DNA from: Macrobrachium rosenbergii
Taxonomy: Eukaryota; Arthropoda; Malacostraca; Decapoda; Palaemonidae
Length of the DNA: 64,000 nt
Assembly: GCF_040412425.1 (NCBI RefSeq)
Contig: NC_089781.1
Location: 54,255,486-54,319,485, forward strand
Direction of reading: 5' to 3'
The translations under genes and the position numbers were made by a program. Below, piece after piece: positions 21,508 through 32,595 of the stretch (its first letter is position 1; each line of letters starts with the position of its first letter). The notes beneath the pieces were generated by a model. The model was not told the origin of the DNA and did no database searches. It was given only the letters and a program-made list of their open reading frames with translations.

Positions 21508-22128
21508 ATGTCTGACACTAGTGCTTTTAGTTTTAGGTATTGTAGCAAAGGCTTCAGTACTCGTCTGACTTAAGCCCTGTCCACACTATCGAGCATGCTT
21601 GACGGGCAAACAGTGATACCAGATCCCGTTCCAATACATAAGCAAGGAGGGCGAGTGGCAGGCACGAAGGTGATGTCAGAAGTGAGGAAGCTGCAGGCAA
21701 ACGAGCAGGCAACTGGCTGTGAGTGAGCTTGAAGGACACACCAGAAACTGTTTCGACTGGTAAAGGTCTTTGCCTGGTGAAGAAGTAGATATTGTGGGCT
21801 AAACTACATCTGGTAGCACTGTTTGTTGTCAGATCCCTGCCTGTGGTTTTCCCGCTTCTGACGTCATCAACCCTCATTCTCACTACCAATTGTGATCTGG
21901 TAGCACTGTTTACCCGTAGAGCATGCTCGATAGTGTGGACAGGGCTTAAGGAATCTTATGATTCTCACAGATGTAGAGAACAAATTTGTTCTGTTGACTT
22001 GAGATGTGCAGAGTGTAATTGCTGGGACTTAAAAAAAGTAGAAAACATTAGATTCTCATTTGAAGAAACTTGCTAGGGACAAAATAAGGAAAGCAATTGC
22101 TAGGGAGGTTAGTAAACTAGCTAGTTAG
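21508..22128 (+). pseudogene. DIRS-C ORF1 N-terminus with zinc-binding motif, interrupted by a MITE
   Basis: ATG at 21508 opens MSDTSAFSFRYCSKGFSTRL. A 378-bp MITE follows, then 21949-22100 reads RCREQICSVDLRCAECNCWD in a shifted frame. The Cys spacing suggests a zinc finger like the one at the start of DIRS-B ORF1 (56135-56305). It is then cut again by a LINE fragment near 22130. Role by analogy: nucleic-acid binding by the Gag-like protein. Confidence 0.5.
21568..21951. mobile_element. TTAA-flanked MITE (piggyBac-like target), 28-bp TIRs
   Basis: It starts 'ttaagccctgtccacactat' and ends with the reverse complement 'atagtgtggacagggcttaa', extending as 'cgagcatgc'. TTAA on both sides fits a piggyBac-type target duplication. 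The interior has two related 'gatctggtagcactgttt'-like blocks and no coding capacity. It inserted into DIRS-C ORF1. Confidence 0.7.
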
Positions 22129-22129
22129 A

Positions 22130-22555
22130 ATTTAATTTTTGTAAGCCTCACTGTTGTGGTCACCTATCCATTGAGCACATGCTGGTGCACTGTCCTAAAT
22201 TTAATCGCCTTAGGGCAAAGTACTTACTAACTGGGAAGACTATTTTAGAAATTTTAAATGATTACGTTGAGGTAGATAACCTTATGGGATTTAGTCATAT
22301 TTATGTTATATACTAACTATATATTTTGAATATAAAAATTTAGTATATATTTATTTTTTTGCTGGTTCTATCCAGTATCATTCTTCATTTTTTATGTTCA
22401 TTTTTTAACACAACTTAACTAGTATGTCATCATTCACGTATTCATTATCAATCATATCATTAATTTATACATTTCACCTTCATTATGGCACCGAATAATC
22501 CTGATGGGTTCTGGCGCTTGGTCTTCAAAACCTAAATTTCATAATCAATCAGTCA
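22130..22555 (+). mobile_element. 5'-truncated LINE 3' end inserted in DIRS-C ORF1
   Basis: A short frame reads CGHLSIEHMLVHCPKFNRLR..., the C-terminal C-x2-C-x-H-x-C cluster typical of non-LTR retrotransposons after the RT domain, and stops at the TAA near 22312. An AT-rich 3' UTR follows and ends in 'aatcaatcagtcaatcatg', a short-repeat tail. No endonuclease or RT remains. The clade cannot be fixed. Confidence 0.6.
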
Positions 22556-22638
22556 ATCATGTCCCATCTCCTCTACCTGTTTGAACCTCTCCTTTGCCCA
22601 GCTCTCACGTTTCCAATCCCAACACCATGGCCGGTCTT

Positions 22639-24550
22639 GAGTAAAAAATTGACAAGAGATTTGAATTAATTGTAGAATCAACTGCTCAGTTAGCCTCTTC
22701 GGTTAAAGTGCTGATGGATTATAAAGGTGATTCAGAGTGCCTGGTGGCACCCAGTGCTGGTGCAGTGTTTGTGGAGAAGGTGGCTGCTTGGCCCGCCAAT
22801 TCCCCTAAGCAAAGGTCCCTGGCATACTCCCCAGCACCCGGAAGGAGTCAAACTGATAGCCTAAGGGAGGTCGGTGGGGTCTGCTCCTGAGCAGTTCAGT
22901 CTGTTGACGCATCCCAGACTGCAACCAAGGGCCATTGGAAAGGCCTTAAAGTGGATGTTCATGCTATGTCTTCTAGTTCTGAGGAACTAAGCCTAAGGCG
23001 TCAGTGGCACTTATTGGGCAAGTCACGGCCATTGAAAAGGCGTGCAGTGGACGCCACAAACTCTTCTCCCGTTCCTTGCAAGAGGAGTAAAGATCCCAAG
23101 TGCCCTTCTTGTAGTCACTGGGACAGCTCAGGCTTCTCGTAGGTGTTCGTCGTCTACCAAGGATCATTGTTTAGAGTTTGAGCCCCCAGCAGCATTAGAA
23201 CTCCCTCCAGTAGTTGACCGCCCAGTAGCTTCAGTGCGTCAGTCAGCACCCGAGTGCCCAGCAGCTCCCGTTTGTGATTTGGCACCCAAGCTCCCAGTTA
23301 GCAATGTATGTCAGGTGCCTGAGCTCCGGCACATTCCTTCTCTGGCACCCATTCTTGTATCGTCGGAGCACCCATCGGCGCTCACTCATCTTCTTTCCAT
23401 ACAAATTGCTTCAGATGCTCATGCTGTGGAAGCTTCTTCGGCTGTTCAGGCTCCTGCAGTCATTGGTCTTATCCAAAGTAAACTAGGTAGTATTTTAAGT
23501 TTACTTAAGAAAACTCCTCTGTCTGCTGAGGCACCTGCGGGGTTATCCTTGTCACCCGTGTCTTCCGAGGAAGAAGTTGTAGGTGATCAGGAGGCACTGG
23601 GTGACACCCCTTCTACGGCATATGCCTCCTTGCTGAGGTTTTTGTTAGCTACTTTTCCCAGCTTCTTTTCTCCAGCTACTCCCTCCTCTCCTGCTTCGGC
23701 GTTCTTTATGAAGGTTCCGACTGCTGGTTCATCCAAGTTGCCTAAGTCAGTCCTCTCTTCTTCAGTGAAGAAAGCGCTGAGTGACATTGAAGAGTGGCTA
23801 GCAGAGAAGAGAGACCAAGTCAAAGAGACTTTCAGTTTTCCCCCTTCAAGACTCTCACGAGTAAGCTACCACATTTTTGCCACAGGGGAAGCTCTGTCTA
23901 TGGGAGTTTCTGCCTCCTCCCAGGGGGACTTCTCCGGGCTGATAGATTTGGCAAGGAGATCGGCATTTACTTTGGCAAAGATTATGTTTTCGGCTTCCGA
24001 GTTTGCACATCTACTAAAGAACATTTTTAAAGTCTTCGAGGTTATGAGCTTTCTAGACTGGGCGGTAGGTGCACTTGCTCCCAAGATCAGGGACTGGGTG
24101 GTGCTTCCTCAAGATTCTTCATCTGACTGGTTAGGAATTCTTTCTTGTATTGACAGGGGTATTAGAGACAGCTCCCAGGAGTTAACTGGTCTTGACACTA
24201 TGGGTATCCCCAAGAAAAGGGAACTGTGGTGTTCCTTTACATCCAAGGGAGTAACACTTTCACAGAGGTCATCTCTTCTGTTTTAGCCCTTAGACAGGAT
24301 ACATCTTTGTTCTCAGGCGACAGTGCTGAATACCGCTACTGATCTTCAGAAGAAGAGTACGCAGGACCTCCTATCTCAGTCTGCTAGATGTCCTAAAGAG
24401 CCGATGACATTTACTCCCAGACCTTCAACGCCACTTCAGACACAACCCTTTCGGATTGGCAGATCTAGACAGCACTCTAGATCGAGATCCAACTCCCATT
24501 TTAATCAGTGCCCAATCAAGAAATCCTCTTCTAAGTCCTCCTCCAAGAAA
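22639..24550 (+). pseudogene. DIRS-C gag-like ORF1, main part
   Basis: A coiled-coil-like opening (KIDKRFELIVESTAQLASSV) is followed by a Pro/Ala/Ser/Val-rich linker (23042-23600), then a folded helical segment (about 23860-24200: VYHIFATGEALSM..., CIDRGIRDSSQELTG) and a basic, Ser/Arg-rich tail (24460-24550, SRQHSRSRSNSHF). The longest uninterrupted frame is 23042-24286. Frame changes occur near 22890 and 24290. In DIRS elements ORF1 is thought to be a structural, RNA-binding protein. The sequence itself has no recognised zinc knuckle. Confidence 0.6.
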
Positions 24551-24559
24551 TGAGGACTT

Positions 24560-25615
24560 AGTCCCCCATACTCAAATAGGAACAAGACTCCTCTTTTGGG
24601 AGTGTTGGGAGCAGAAGGGAGCAGAACCCTGGATAGTATCTGTCCTGAAGGAGGGCTACACCATTTCGTTCATGAACAGACCTCTTTTAGTCAACACGCC
24701 TGTCGCATTGACAGCTTACTCGCCAGGCTCAAGGAGGTTTGTAGCCCTCTCACAAAAAGTTGAGTCTCTCATGCTAAACGAGGCCATAGAGGTGGTAAAG
24801 GAAATTACTCTCTGGGATTTTACAACCGACTTTTTGTAGTCCCCAAGTCACCAGGAGGCTGAAGACTTGTACTAGATGTCAGTGCCCTGAATGCCTTTGT
24901 ACAAAAGACAACCTTGAAGATGGAGACAAACCAGACAGTCCTTGCATCCATTTGCCAGGGAGAATGGATGGCATCCATCGACATGCAGAATGCATACTTT
25001 CACATACCAATTCGTCCTGCTTTGAGAAAGTACCTGAGCTTTATTTTCAAGGACAAGGTGTTCCAGTTTTGGGGCCTTTGATTTGGCTTGTCAACGGCCC
25101 CCCAAGTGTTCACCAGAGTGCTGGCTCCCCTCACAAAGTGGCTCCATCTGATGGGGATCAAAATATCCCTGTATCTGGACGACTGGCTAATACGCTCTCA
25201 ATGAAAGAACAGTATACAGAGGACCTTTCAAGAACTCTTCTTCTGGCTCAGAAATTAGGTCTTCTCATAAACCTGGACAAGTCGCAACTGACTCCTTCTC
25301 AGGAGATTCAGTATTTGGGGTTGAGGATAAATTCTCAGAGTTTTCAGGTTTTCCAAATCCTGAAAAGAGTGGAAGCATGCCTGAAGACAGTAGGAGAGAT
25401 ATTGGATCTGAACTCTTGCTCAGCCAACAGATGGATGAGCCTTCTGGGCACTCTCTCATCCATGGAGCAGTTCTTCTCTCTGGGGAGGCTATATATGAGG
25501 GCTCTTCAGTATTTTCTAAGAGCCAGCTGGAACAGGAAGAAGTTCCCAGACTCGTGTGTTTTTCCAATTACAAGGAAAATAAAGAGGATTTACGCTGGTG
25601 AAATTGCCAGAGAAG
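24560..25615 (+). pseudogene. DIRS-C reverse transcriptase (broken)
   Basis: The N-terminal RT part includes RLLFWECWEQKGAEPWIVSV (about 24583). Motif RLVLDVSALNAFV follows a stop near 24860. The first catalytic Asp is in MASIDMQNAYFHIPI (about 24970) and the double Asp in SLYLDDWLIRS (about 25170), the YLDDW form typical of DIRS and Ngaro RTs. IQYLGLRINSQSF follows. The pieces lie in at least three frames, so no enzyme can be made. It would copy element RNA into a circular DNA intermediate. Confidence 0.75.
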
Positions 25616-25616
25616 A

Positions 25617-26360
25617 TTGACAGAAGGGAAATCTCATCGTCCTCTGAGCTCCAAACTAGAGTTCCTCTTAGATGCTTCAGATCTAGGCTGGGGAGCTCTC
25701 CTGGGAAGTAAAGAGATCTCAGGAACGTGGTCCCAAGAAAAGAGATCTTGGCACATAAATGTGAAGGAACTAAAGGCCATACACCTAGGCCTTCAATTCT
25801 TTGCTTCGGAAGTGCACAGCAGGGCATTGGCAGTGCATTTGGACGGTACGACTGCACTATCCTACATCAAGAAACAGCAAGGGACCTTCTCTGGTTGGAC
25901 CAGAACAACACCAGAGCAGTGACCCTCTTCATACAAAGGAAGCTCAATGTTCTAGCTGACAAATTAAGCCGCCAGAAACAAGTTCTCCCAACAGAGTGGA
26001 CGTTAGACCCAATAGTTTGTCTGGATCTGTGGAAACTGTGGGGGAAACCTATGTTAGATCTGTTTGCATCCTCCAGAAACCATTGGCTCCCTCTTTTCTG
26101 TTCACCAGTCCCGAACCCCCTAGCTTGGGCAACCGATGCAATGTTGCAGGACTGGTTGAACAAAGACCTTTATGCCTTCCCTCCATTCAGTATGGTGAGG
26201 CAGGTAGTAAACAAATTCTGGTCCCACCAAAATGCATCCATGATACTGATAGCTCCCTTTTGGCCAGAGAACCAAGACTGCTGCCTCAAAAGCAGCAGCT
26301 GCTCAGACAGTTGCACTTCAGGTGGTTTCACTGAAACCTGTCTACTCTGGCCCTGACAGG
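25617..26360 (+). pseudogene. DIRS-C RNase H and connecting domain
   Basis: 25617-25922 holds LLDASDLGWGALLG (first Asp), the conserved Glu in HINVKELKAIHLGLQ, and HLDGTTALSYIKKQ. After a frame change, 25925-26300 continues with KLNVLADKLSR (last acidic position), DLFASSRNHWLPLF and ILIAPFWPEN, the conserved region between RNase H and recombinase in DIRS elements. The catalytic residues are mostly retained, although the frame is broken. Confidence 0.7.
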
Positions 26361-26378
26361 ATACAAACTGTTAAGTGA

Positions 26379-27380
26379 TTGCTCAAGAAGAAGGACTTTT
26401 CAACAGCAGCTGCCAATTCTATTGCAAGGTGCAGAAGACAGTCGTCTGAGAGAGTCTACCAGGCAGAGTGGACCATCTTCAGTGCATGGTGTAGGAGATA
26501 CAATGTCTCCTCTACTAAAACATCTATTGCAGAAATAGCAGATTTTCTGCTATACCTATAAACTTCTAGAGGGCTGTCTACCTCCACTATTAAGGGGTAT
26601 AGAGCAATGCTAGGCTCTGCCTTCCGCCACAGAGAAACGGACTTATCCCCCAACCAGGACTTGTTGGACCTAATTAAGTCCTTTGAATCAGTTAAACTGA
26701 AGAAAGTTCCATTAGTCTCGTGGAACTTAGACATTGTTCTTAGGTGGCTGTCTAGCCTTCGCTTTGAAGCTATGGACTCCATCTCTTTAAGAGATTTTAC
26801 TAGGAAGACTCTTTTTCTGGTTGCTTTGGCAACAGCAAAACGGGCCAGTGAGATTCATGCTCTTGGCAAAAGGATTGGCTTTTCTCAAGGAAATGCAGTT
26901 TGTTCTTTTTCATTAAATTTTTCAGCTAAGAACGAAACACCATCGAAACAGTGGCCTCACTCTTTTACGATTAAGAGCCTATCTGAAGTTGTAGGTCCAG
27001 CTGAGGAAGAGAGAACTCTCTGTCTTGTAAGGGCCCTTAAATATTATCTCCACATGACGAATTTCTGTAAGAAACCCCTCACGGCCTCTGTCCAAGATTG
27101 CCCTGGCAGTCTTTCTCAGGGACCTTATATCAGAAGCCCACTCCATGGTTGGAGAGGAGTCTTTTCCTTCATGTAAGGTGAAAGCTCATGAGATTCGGGC
27201 AGTTGCTACTTATTTAGCATATAAGCAAAATTTATCGCCTGCTTCTATTTTACAATCAACTTCTGGAAATGTAAATCAGTTTTTGCTTCCCATTACTTGA
27301 GGGATATAGAAAGTTTTGAACACTGCAGTACCTTGGGCCCGTTTTATGTGGCTGGTGTGGTGTTGGATGAGGAAATGTAG
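26379..27380 (+). pseudogene. DIRS-C tyrosine recombinase
   Basis: The N-terminal SAM-like part reads VYQAEWTIFSAWCRRYNVSS, with an in-frame TAA at 26560. The catalytic domain retains the first Arg (TAKRASEIHAL, about 26850), the H-x-x-R box (KAHEIRAVATYLAY, about 27190) and, after a further frame change, the nucleophilic Tyr in FASHYLRDIE (about 27285). The frame closes at TAG 27378-27380. All three catalytic elements survive but in different frames. DIRS recombinases insert the circular cDNA without target duplication, which fits the flanks. Confidence 0.78.
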
Positions 27381-27856
27381 AAGGCAACGTCCTTCCTTTA
27401 CATCTTTGCCTTGCCTAGGGTGTTGAGTCATAGGGGAGCCTGGGAGTACTGTGTACTTGGAGTACCCTCCAGTGTTTTCTTTTTAATGGTTGGGTATTGG
27501 TGTTTTAATATTGTTTTTGGTGGTTTTGGTGACTGTATTTTTTAGTCTGGTTTTTTGTCTGGTACTGTGCTCTGGGCAGGGGCATCCTTTTTCTTTGCTA
27601 GCCATCAGAATTGGTCCATTGCTGCAAAGCACCCATTATAGTAGTAGGCGCTTCAGGCTATACCGCCTCACCTCTACAAGATAAGGTGAGTGCCAACCAG
27701 AGGCAGTATCTACCTGTAGCAGCTCTCATATCAGGTAAGGAACAACAAACATTGTTTCAATGTTAGCAATTTTTCTATTCTCAAATTCATTACCATCAAC
27801 AATGTATTGGGGTAGACATGTCCAAGCCTTCCCACCTCCTCTCAATATGGGAATCA
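27381..27856 (+). other. DIRS-C 3' noncoding segment
   Basis: Sequence between the recombinase stop and the ICR. It shares the pattern 'caggctataccgcctcacc...gaggcagtatctacctg' with 19160-19310 of the C' element. No gene is seen. Confidence 0.5.
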
Positions 27857-27951
27857 GCTATGTAATTACTGGGTAAGTTACTTATAAAAAAATGACATTT
27901 TTATAATAAAATAAAGCTTTATATATACTTACCCAGTAATTACATGATCTG
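27857..27951 (+). repeat. DIRS-C internal complementary region (circle junction)
   Basis: 'agctatgtaattactgggta...ttacttataaaaa' is the reverse complement of the left end (from 21134), and it continues directly as 'aatgacatttttataataaa...tacccagtaattacat', the reverse complement of the right end (28182 back to about 28120). Confidence 0.85.
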
Positions 27952-27954
27952 AGC

Positions 27955-28182
27955 CCTCCTCTTCCCCTTGCATGAACATAGGGACATAAACAAATTGAGC
28001 TCTTTGCTAAGTGTTTCCTCTCTTTCCCCCTGAAAGTGGGCGGGTCATGTCACCTACCCCAAAACAAATGAGCGCCACCTGCGAATTTCAAAATTTTAAA
28101 CTGCCGGATAAGTGAAACTAATAGCTATGTAATTACTGGGTAAGTATATATAAAACTTTATTTTATTATAAAAATGTCATTT
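27955..28182 (+). repeat. DIRS-C right inverted terminal repeat
   Basis: Reverse complement of 21134-21330 with insertions and mismatches. The outermost bases differ from the left end, as expected for DIRS termini completed through the ICR. Confidence 0.82.
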
Positions 28183-28683
28183 TCCTAATTCCTTTGCTAG
28201 TAGGCTCAATCAGCCGATTCTGAGAACATGAACATTAAAGATGGCGGGACGATCGTTTTTTTTTTTTTTTGTACATGTCACAGTGATAATATATCAATAT
28301 AATAACACAGTGTAAATGGATTCTTTAAGTAAAACAACAGTTTCATTGCCATTACATTTATCTTTAATACAGCTGCAATAACCTATTTGAGTTTTGCAAA
28401 TGGATACTATGAGTGTAACTCCTGGGCTAGCCTAGGTCTATAGTTCACACATAGCCTACACATTTTTATCTTATGTATGGTAATACAATATGGTAGCAAC
28501 TGATAACGAAATTGCTATATGAGAATACATTAATGGTCATAAAACCATGGTAGGCTGTGGGTAAAACCAGGAAGACTACCTGGCTACTGAACTGTGTCAT
28601 TTACTAGGGAGAGAAAAAGAAGGGGTTGCATTTTTTTCAAAGTGTAGCCTATATATATGTTAAGTCTTTTGACGAACTATGTG
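28183..28683. other. Remainder of the interrupted repeat and unclassified AT-rich DNA
   Basis: 28184-28250 continues the repeat broken by DIRS-C (matches 3240-3170 in reverse). The remaining 430 bases up to the transposon at 28684 contain no recognised feature. Confidence 0.5.
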
Positions 28684-28842
28684 TAGTACAGGAGCAATAA
28701 GGTTCAACATGGAAAAAAAATGCAGAAAGCTGAATTTTTCAGATAAGTTATCTGAAACCTTACTAAGTTCAGTGGAATAAAGTTTACCTAAATTAACCTT
28801 TGAGCTTGCTGAAAAATCCAAGATGGCGGCTGCGATGCGGTT
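28684..28842 (+). repeat. Academ-like TIR, left copy
   Basis: Inverted match of 34581-34754, with near-identical outer 13 bases and several conserved internal blocks. Confidence 0.85.
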
Positions 28843-28910
28843 AATTTTCGAAAATACTACTTTAGCATTGTTTAGTACTTATTAAACAAGGAACTTTAAA
28901 AGTGAAAAAA

Positions 28911-29412
28911 CTCATATTTAATGTGATTCCTTTTATTCAATGTAAAGTTTACATTTTCTGGCCTTTAAAATCAAAATAAAATGCAAATTTTCACATCACA
29001 AATATTGAAATAAACCGAGAAAAATACTTTTGTCGTTCATTATAGACACAAGACTCATTCTTAATGTGATTTCTCTAATTCAATGTAAAGTTTACATGTT
29101 TTGGCCTTATAATCCAAATAAAATATAAATCTTCACATTATAAATATTGAATTAAGCAATTTTGTTATTTATCCATAGTAGACACATATCTCGTATTTAA
29201 TGTGGTTTCTTCTATTCAAAGAGAACTTTACATGTTCCGAGATTTAAAATCCAAATAAAATACAAGAGTTCACAAAATATCTACTGAATCAAGCATAGTA
29301 TACACCAGACTCATATATAATGTGATTTCTTTTATTCAGTGTAACATGTACAAGTTCTTGCCATTAATAACCAAATAAAAAAAATTCAAATCATAAATAT
29401 TGAATTAACCAA
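28911..29412. repeat. Four diverged tandem units (120-142 bp) at the 3' end of the Academ-like element
   Basis: Units start at 28911, 29053, 29190 and 29310 with 'ctcatatttaatgtgatt'-like sequence, then 'ttattcaatgtaaagtttaca' and 'atccaaataaaat...aaatattgaat'. They lie between the left TIR and the stop codon of the transposase, a place where subterminal transposase-binding repeats often sit. Confidence 0.8.
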
Positions 29413-30943
29413 AAAAAATCATATACACGTATTCACAGGTTTCATAGTATTTTCTCATCCTCATCACCATCTGCAGGCCAGAATTTGTACATGTTTGACC
29501 TATGCATGATGAACACATGGTTGTGCAAAACATTCCTGCTTTACGGCACTTACACCTCTTCGCACACCCTCCCTTACATCCACAGGATATAATAAGCAGC
29601 ACTTGCTCTGGGGCTACAGGCCTATCAGTGAAGACGGGAGTCAGCACGTTACCTTTGTAGTACCAAACCCAATTTGTAGGATCTAGCTTTCCAGGATTTC
29701 CCAGTCACTCTTGTATTGTAAAGTAAGTCCTATATGAATGGTACTTAGCTGCTGCAGAGGTTGGGGGGAGGCTCTCTAGCTTAAAATTGCTGCTCATTTT
29801 GCTCACCTTCTGTGTGTACAATATGTACCGAGACTTGTCAAGAGATGTTGATTTATTACACTTGTAGAGATTTAATAAAAAATTTTCCCCAACCCTAGCT
29901 ATCTCATCATGACTTGAATCACACTTTTTAAATTTATCAAACGTGTCACACTGGCTGTGGTTCTCTAAAACTGTAAGTGCTCGTTTCTTTCCAATGCTAA
30001 AAAGGGCAGACACCGTATCACATCCGGTGATTGCATAGGCTAGAAGAATGTGTCGACGGGACTGATGGTGCATTACCTCTTGCATACCACTGATCTTATA
30101 GACGTTATTACGTGAGTACATCATATATACATTCTTATATGTTACTTTGTCAATGAGCATTACTAGTAAATCAGTGTCAGTGCCTACTAGTACCACTGGG
30201 CAATCAGTGTGGACCTCTGCATAACTAGTGGTTGTGCTGGTCAGTATGTAATCAGCATCTGCCTCTGCCTGTAGACATTTAACTCCTTTACTTGAGAGCT
30301 GAACTTTAACCTCTTCTATTAGCTGTGACTTGTTTGTTCTATTGGCCAAGAATGAACGTTGATTAGTAGTGACTGGATGTTCAAGATCAACAGTTATATC
30401 TGCAGAGACCGTGTGAAAAAGACTACGCCGGTTCTGCTCTGCAAATTTTGTTGATGTAGCATAATACCCATCAAAACATACTGTGCATTTACCAAAGGTG
30501 TTTAGTACGTATGGTACATATGTGCTACAAACATCACCATATGTGCAACCATCCACATCTGTTGGCCAAGGAACACTTTGCAGTAGATGTCCACCATCGA
30601 CAATGTAATATGGATTTTGAAGGTCATCACTTGAGATGGGTACAACTGAAGCTTTTATGAGACTTGCGAGATTACTTTTGGTATTCTTGCGCATCATTTC
30701 TTTATCAAATAATGCAGGAGGCTGTTTACTAAACTCATGCTGAAGGTAGACTTCCATTTCAGATTGCTTTTCTATAACACATGTGACACGCATGAATAAT
30801 AGTGTGGAATCTACATCTACCACTTTGCCACGGACTGTCACTCCATTGGTGGCTGCTCCTATTGATGTAACTCGATCATTTCTTATGAGTTTAACATCTG
30901 CAAAATTCTTACCTGTCACACTTTCAGCTGATTTCCTTCCCAT
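29405..30943 (-). pseudogene. Academ-like protein, C-terminal part: XPG/PIN-like nuclease and CXC cysteine cluster
   Basis: 29705-30943 contains YIVDGGHLLQ and TVCFDGYYATSTKFAE (N-region acidic residues), EADADYILTSTTT and VLVGTDTDLLVMLI (internal acidic cluster), then AYAITGCDTVSALFSIGKK, the helix-turn-helix with glycine loop of XPG/FEN-type nucleases. After a TGA at 29705-29707 the same frame continues through WVWYYKGNVLTPVF to a nine-Cys cluster (CGCKGGCAKRCKC, FCTTMCSSCIGQTC) and stops at 29405. The nuclease probably acts in excision or integration; the Cys cluster is probably DNA binding. Catalytic acids appear present. One stop and one frameshift (near 30960, toward the central domain) inactivate this copy. 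Related proteins occur in many invertebrate genomes as uncharacterised genes. Confidence 0.72.
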
Positions 30944-30956
30944 CTCAAAGGCACAC

Positions 30957-32571
30957 TCAGCATTGGCAGATGTTGGTGCCTGCCACGATACCAGTTGCTA
31001 GCGAGATAAGACACTGCTCACCTGTGTATGAGAATGGCGAGTGGTCATCAAACCAATTTCGAAAAAGGATATAGTGTTTCCTGTCACGTTCAGTCATGGG
31101 GGCTCTCATGTCAGTGTGTTGATCACTTGTCTGAGAATAAATTCCACAAAAATTTTCAACTACCTCACATATTGGAATAGTCTTAGGCAGGACATGAATC
31201 ATCCTTGCCTGAGTGCTGCTTGTGATGCCACGGCCATGCATCAAACCTCCACGAGTCTTCAACATCCGCATTAAAACTTGTTCTATGGTCTGGTCAGTAA
31301 AATTCCCAGACCAGAATCGGTCACTCCGGTGTATTGTCCAGTATCCAGATTCTGTATATGCAACATACTGATCCTTGTCCATGATGGTGGGGAGCTCTTT
31401 CATGTGTGTGTGGTAGAGACGGGCAGACTTTGCATATGCTAGGTGTCCACCAGAATGGAAGATGGGGATCATTGCATTGACACAAAATAGATGCATTTCC
31501 CAATTATCAGTATGCTCAGTGCGTAGAAACAAGAGCATTAGACGTATCATCTTGACATATTCAATCCACAGTTTTCCTGTTCTTGAGTTTGTAGTCAGGT
31601 TATGTTCTAGATCATCTAATACATTTGTTAGATGAGCCACAGAGGAGTCCTGTTGAAGAGTCCCAACCTCATATTTCCCATCAAGCAGCTTTTCATGGAC
31701 AACTCTAAGATGATCCAAGTTGAGTGTGTTACAAGATGTTGATGTATGAAGCATCTTCCCAACAAGAGAAGAGGCTGTCAGCATGTGTGCTCGGAGTGCA
31801 CGAGCATAAGCATGCCCAGTCAGCATGTGCTTCACTGTGTTGATTCCATAGACAGTCTCCCATAGATCAGACAGCCCACTCCCTGCCATTATATGTCCAA
31901 TTGCACCCATATATGGCATTAAAAGATGGAAGCCACCTAATCTCACTATAACTTTGGTAAGGTCTGGAGATGCTTGTACTATTTCAACTGCTTTCTGGTA
32001 TAGTGGCTGATCAAATGTGACAGGGATAATACCCAGCCTGTACTTTTCCGACACATCCTGGGCATAGCAGAGGGCAGAGTAAAGGGTGTCTGGATGATTT
32101 GGACTGTTATTAATGAATGGCAGAATGTCTATTCTGCTTACATCATAGTGGATTTGCTTCATGAGAGTTTGACTGAAACCACTCCATAATGGGCACCGTG
32201 CAGTCTGTGTTACATGGAAGCTGGCCAGCCAGATATTGTCTAAGGTTATACCTAATCTCAAGAAGGAATGGTTGGTACTGAAAGGTTCTAGTGGTTTGAT
32301 TAATACATTTCTGAGACCTGGTACTTGTGGTTTTTGTATTTTTGGTGGGCAATTGTGCAAATCTACCAGCATCTACAACGGACTGAACTTGTGTTGAACG
32401 AGGCAAGTTTTCTTCCACAATCTCTCCAGCTGGCGTTACACCTGTGATGCCTCCCAAAACATGCCATGTTCCAAGTCCAGTCAGTGTATGAGTGTCAATG
32501 TCTGCATTGTCAAATACAAAATTCACTAGTTTGTCAACCCATTCATACATTTTCTCTCCTGCAGGCAGCAT
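30957..32571 (-). pseudogene. Academ-like protein, large central domain
   Basis: Two overlapping frames (32143-32571, then 30957-32372) make up the centre of the protein, with a frame change near 32330-32370. Conserved-looking stretches include VTFDQPLYQKAVEI, VIVRLGGFHLLMPYMGAIGH, YGINTVKHMLTGHAYARALR and YWTIHRSDRFWSGNFTDQTI. I recall this pattern from many unnamed invertebrate proteins that also carry the GCDT-type nuclease and Cys cluster. A DDE-type catalytic triad may reside here but I cannot assign it. The frame shifts again near 30960 into the nuclease part. Confidence 0.65.
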
Positions 32572-32595
32572 TGCACTGTAGAGGCGTAATACTTC

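Larger units (their letters stand above)
21134..28182 (+). mobile_element. DIRS family C retrotransposon, full length but inactivated
   Basis: Inverted terminal repeats (about 21134-21330 and 27955-28182) flank ORF1/gag, a YLDD-type reverse transcriptase, RNase H, and a tyrosine recombinase. An internal complementary region at 27857-27951 is the reverse complement of the left end joined to the reverse complement of the right end, the diagnostic DIRS circle junction. There is no target-site duplication, as expected for recombinase-mediated insertion. The target is an old repeat whose uninterrupted paralogue is at 3170-3420. A TTAA MITE (21568-21951) and a LINE fragment (about 22130-22555) lie inside ORF1. 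Several frameshifts and stops are present. Confidence 0.85.

Noticed and set aside
26379..27380. Tyrosine recombinase as a phage or bacterial integrase
   Set aside because: It follows a YLDD RT and RNase H inside DIRS terminal repeats; a retrotransposon enzyme, not horizontal transfer.
28911..29412. Regularly spaced repeats as a CRISPR-like array
   Set aside because: Units are adjacent, diverged and over 100 bp, inside a eukaryotic transposon; no spacers or cas genes.
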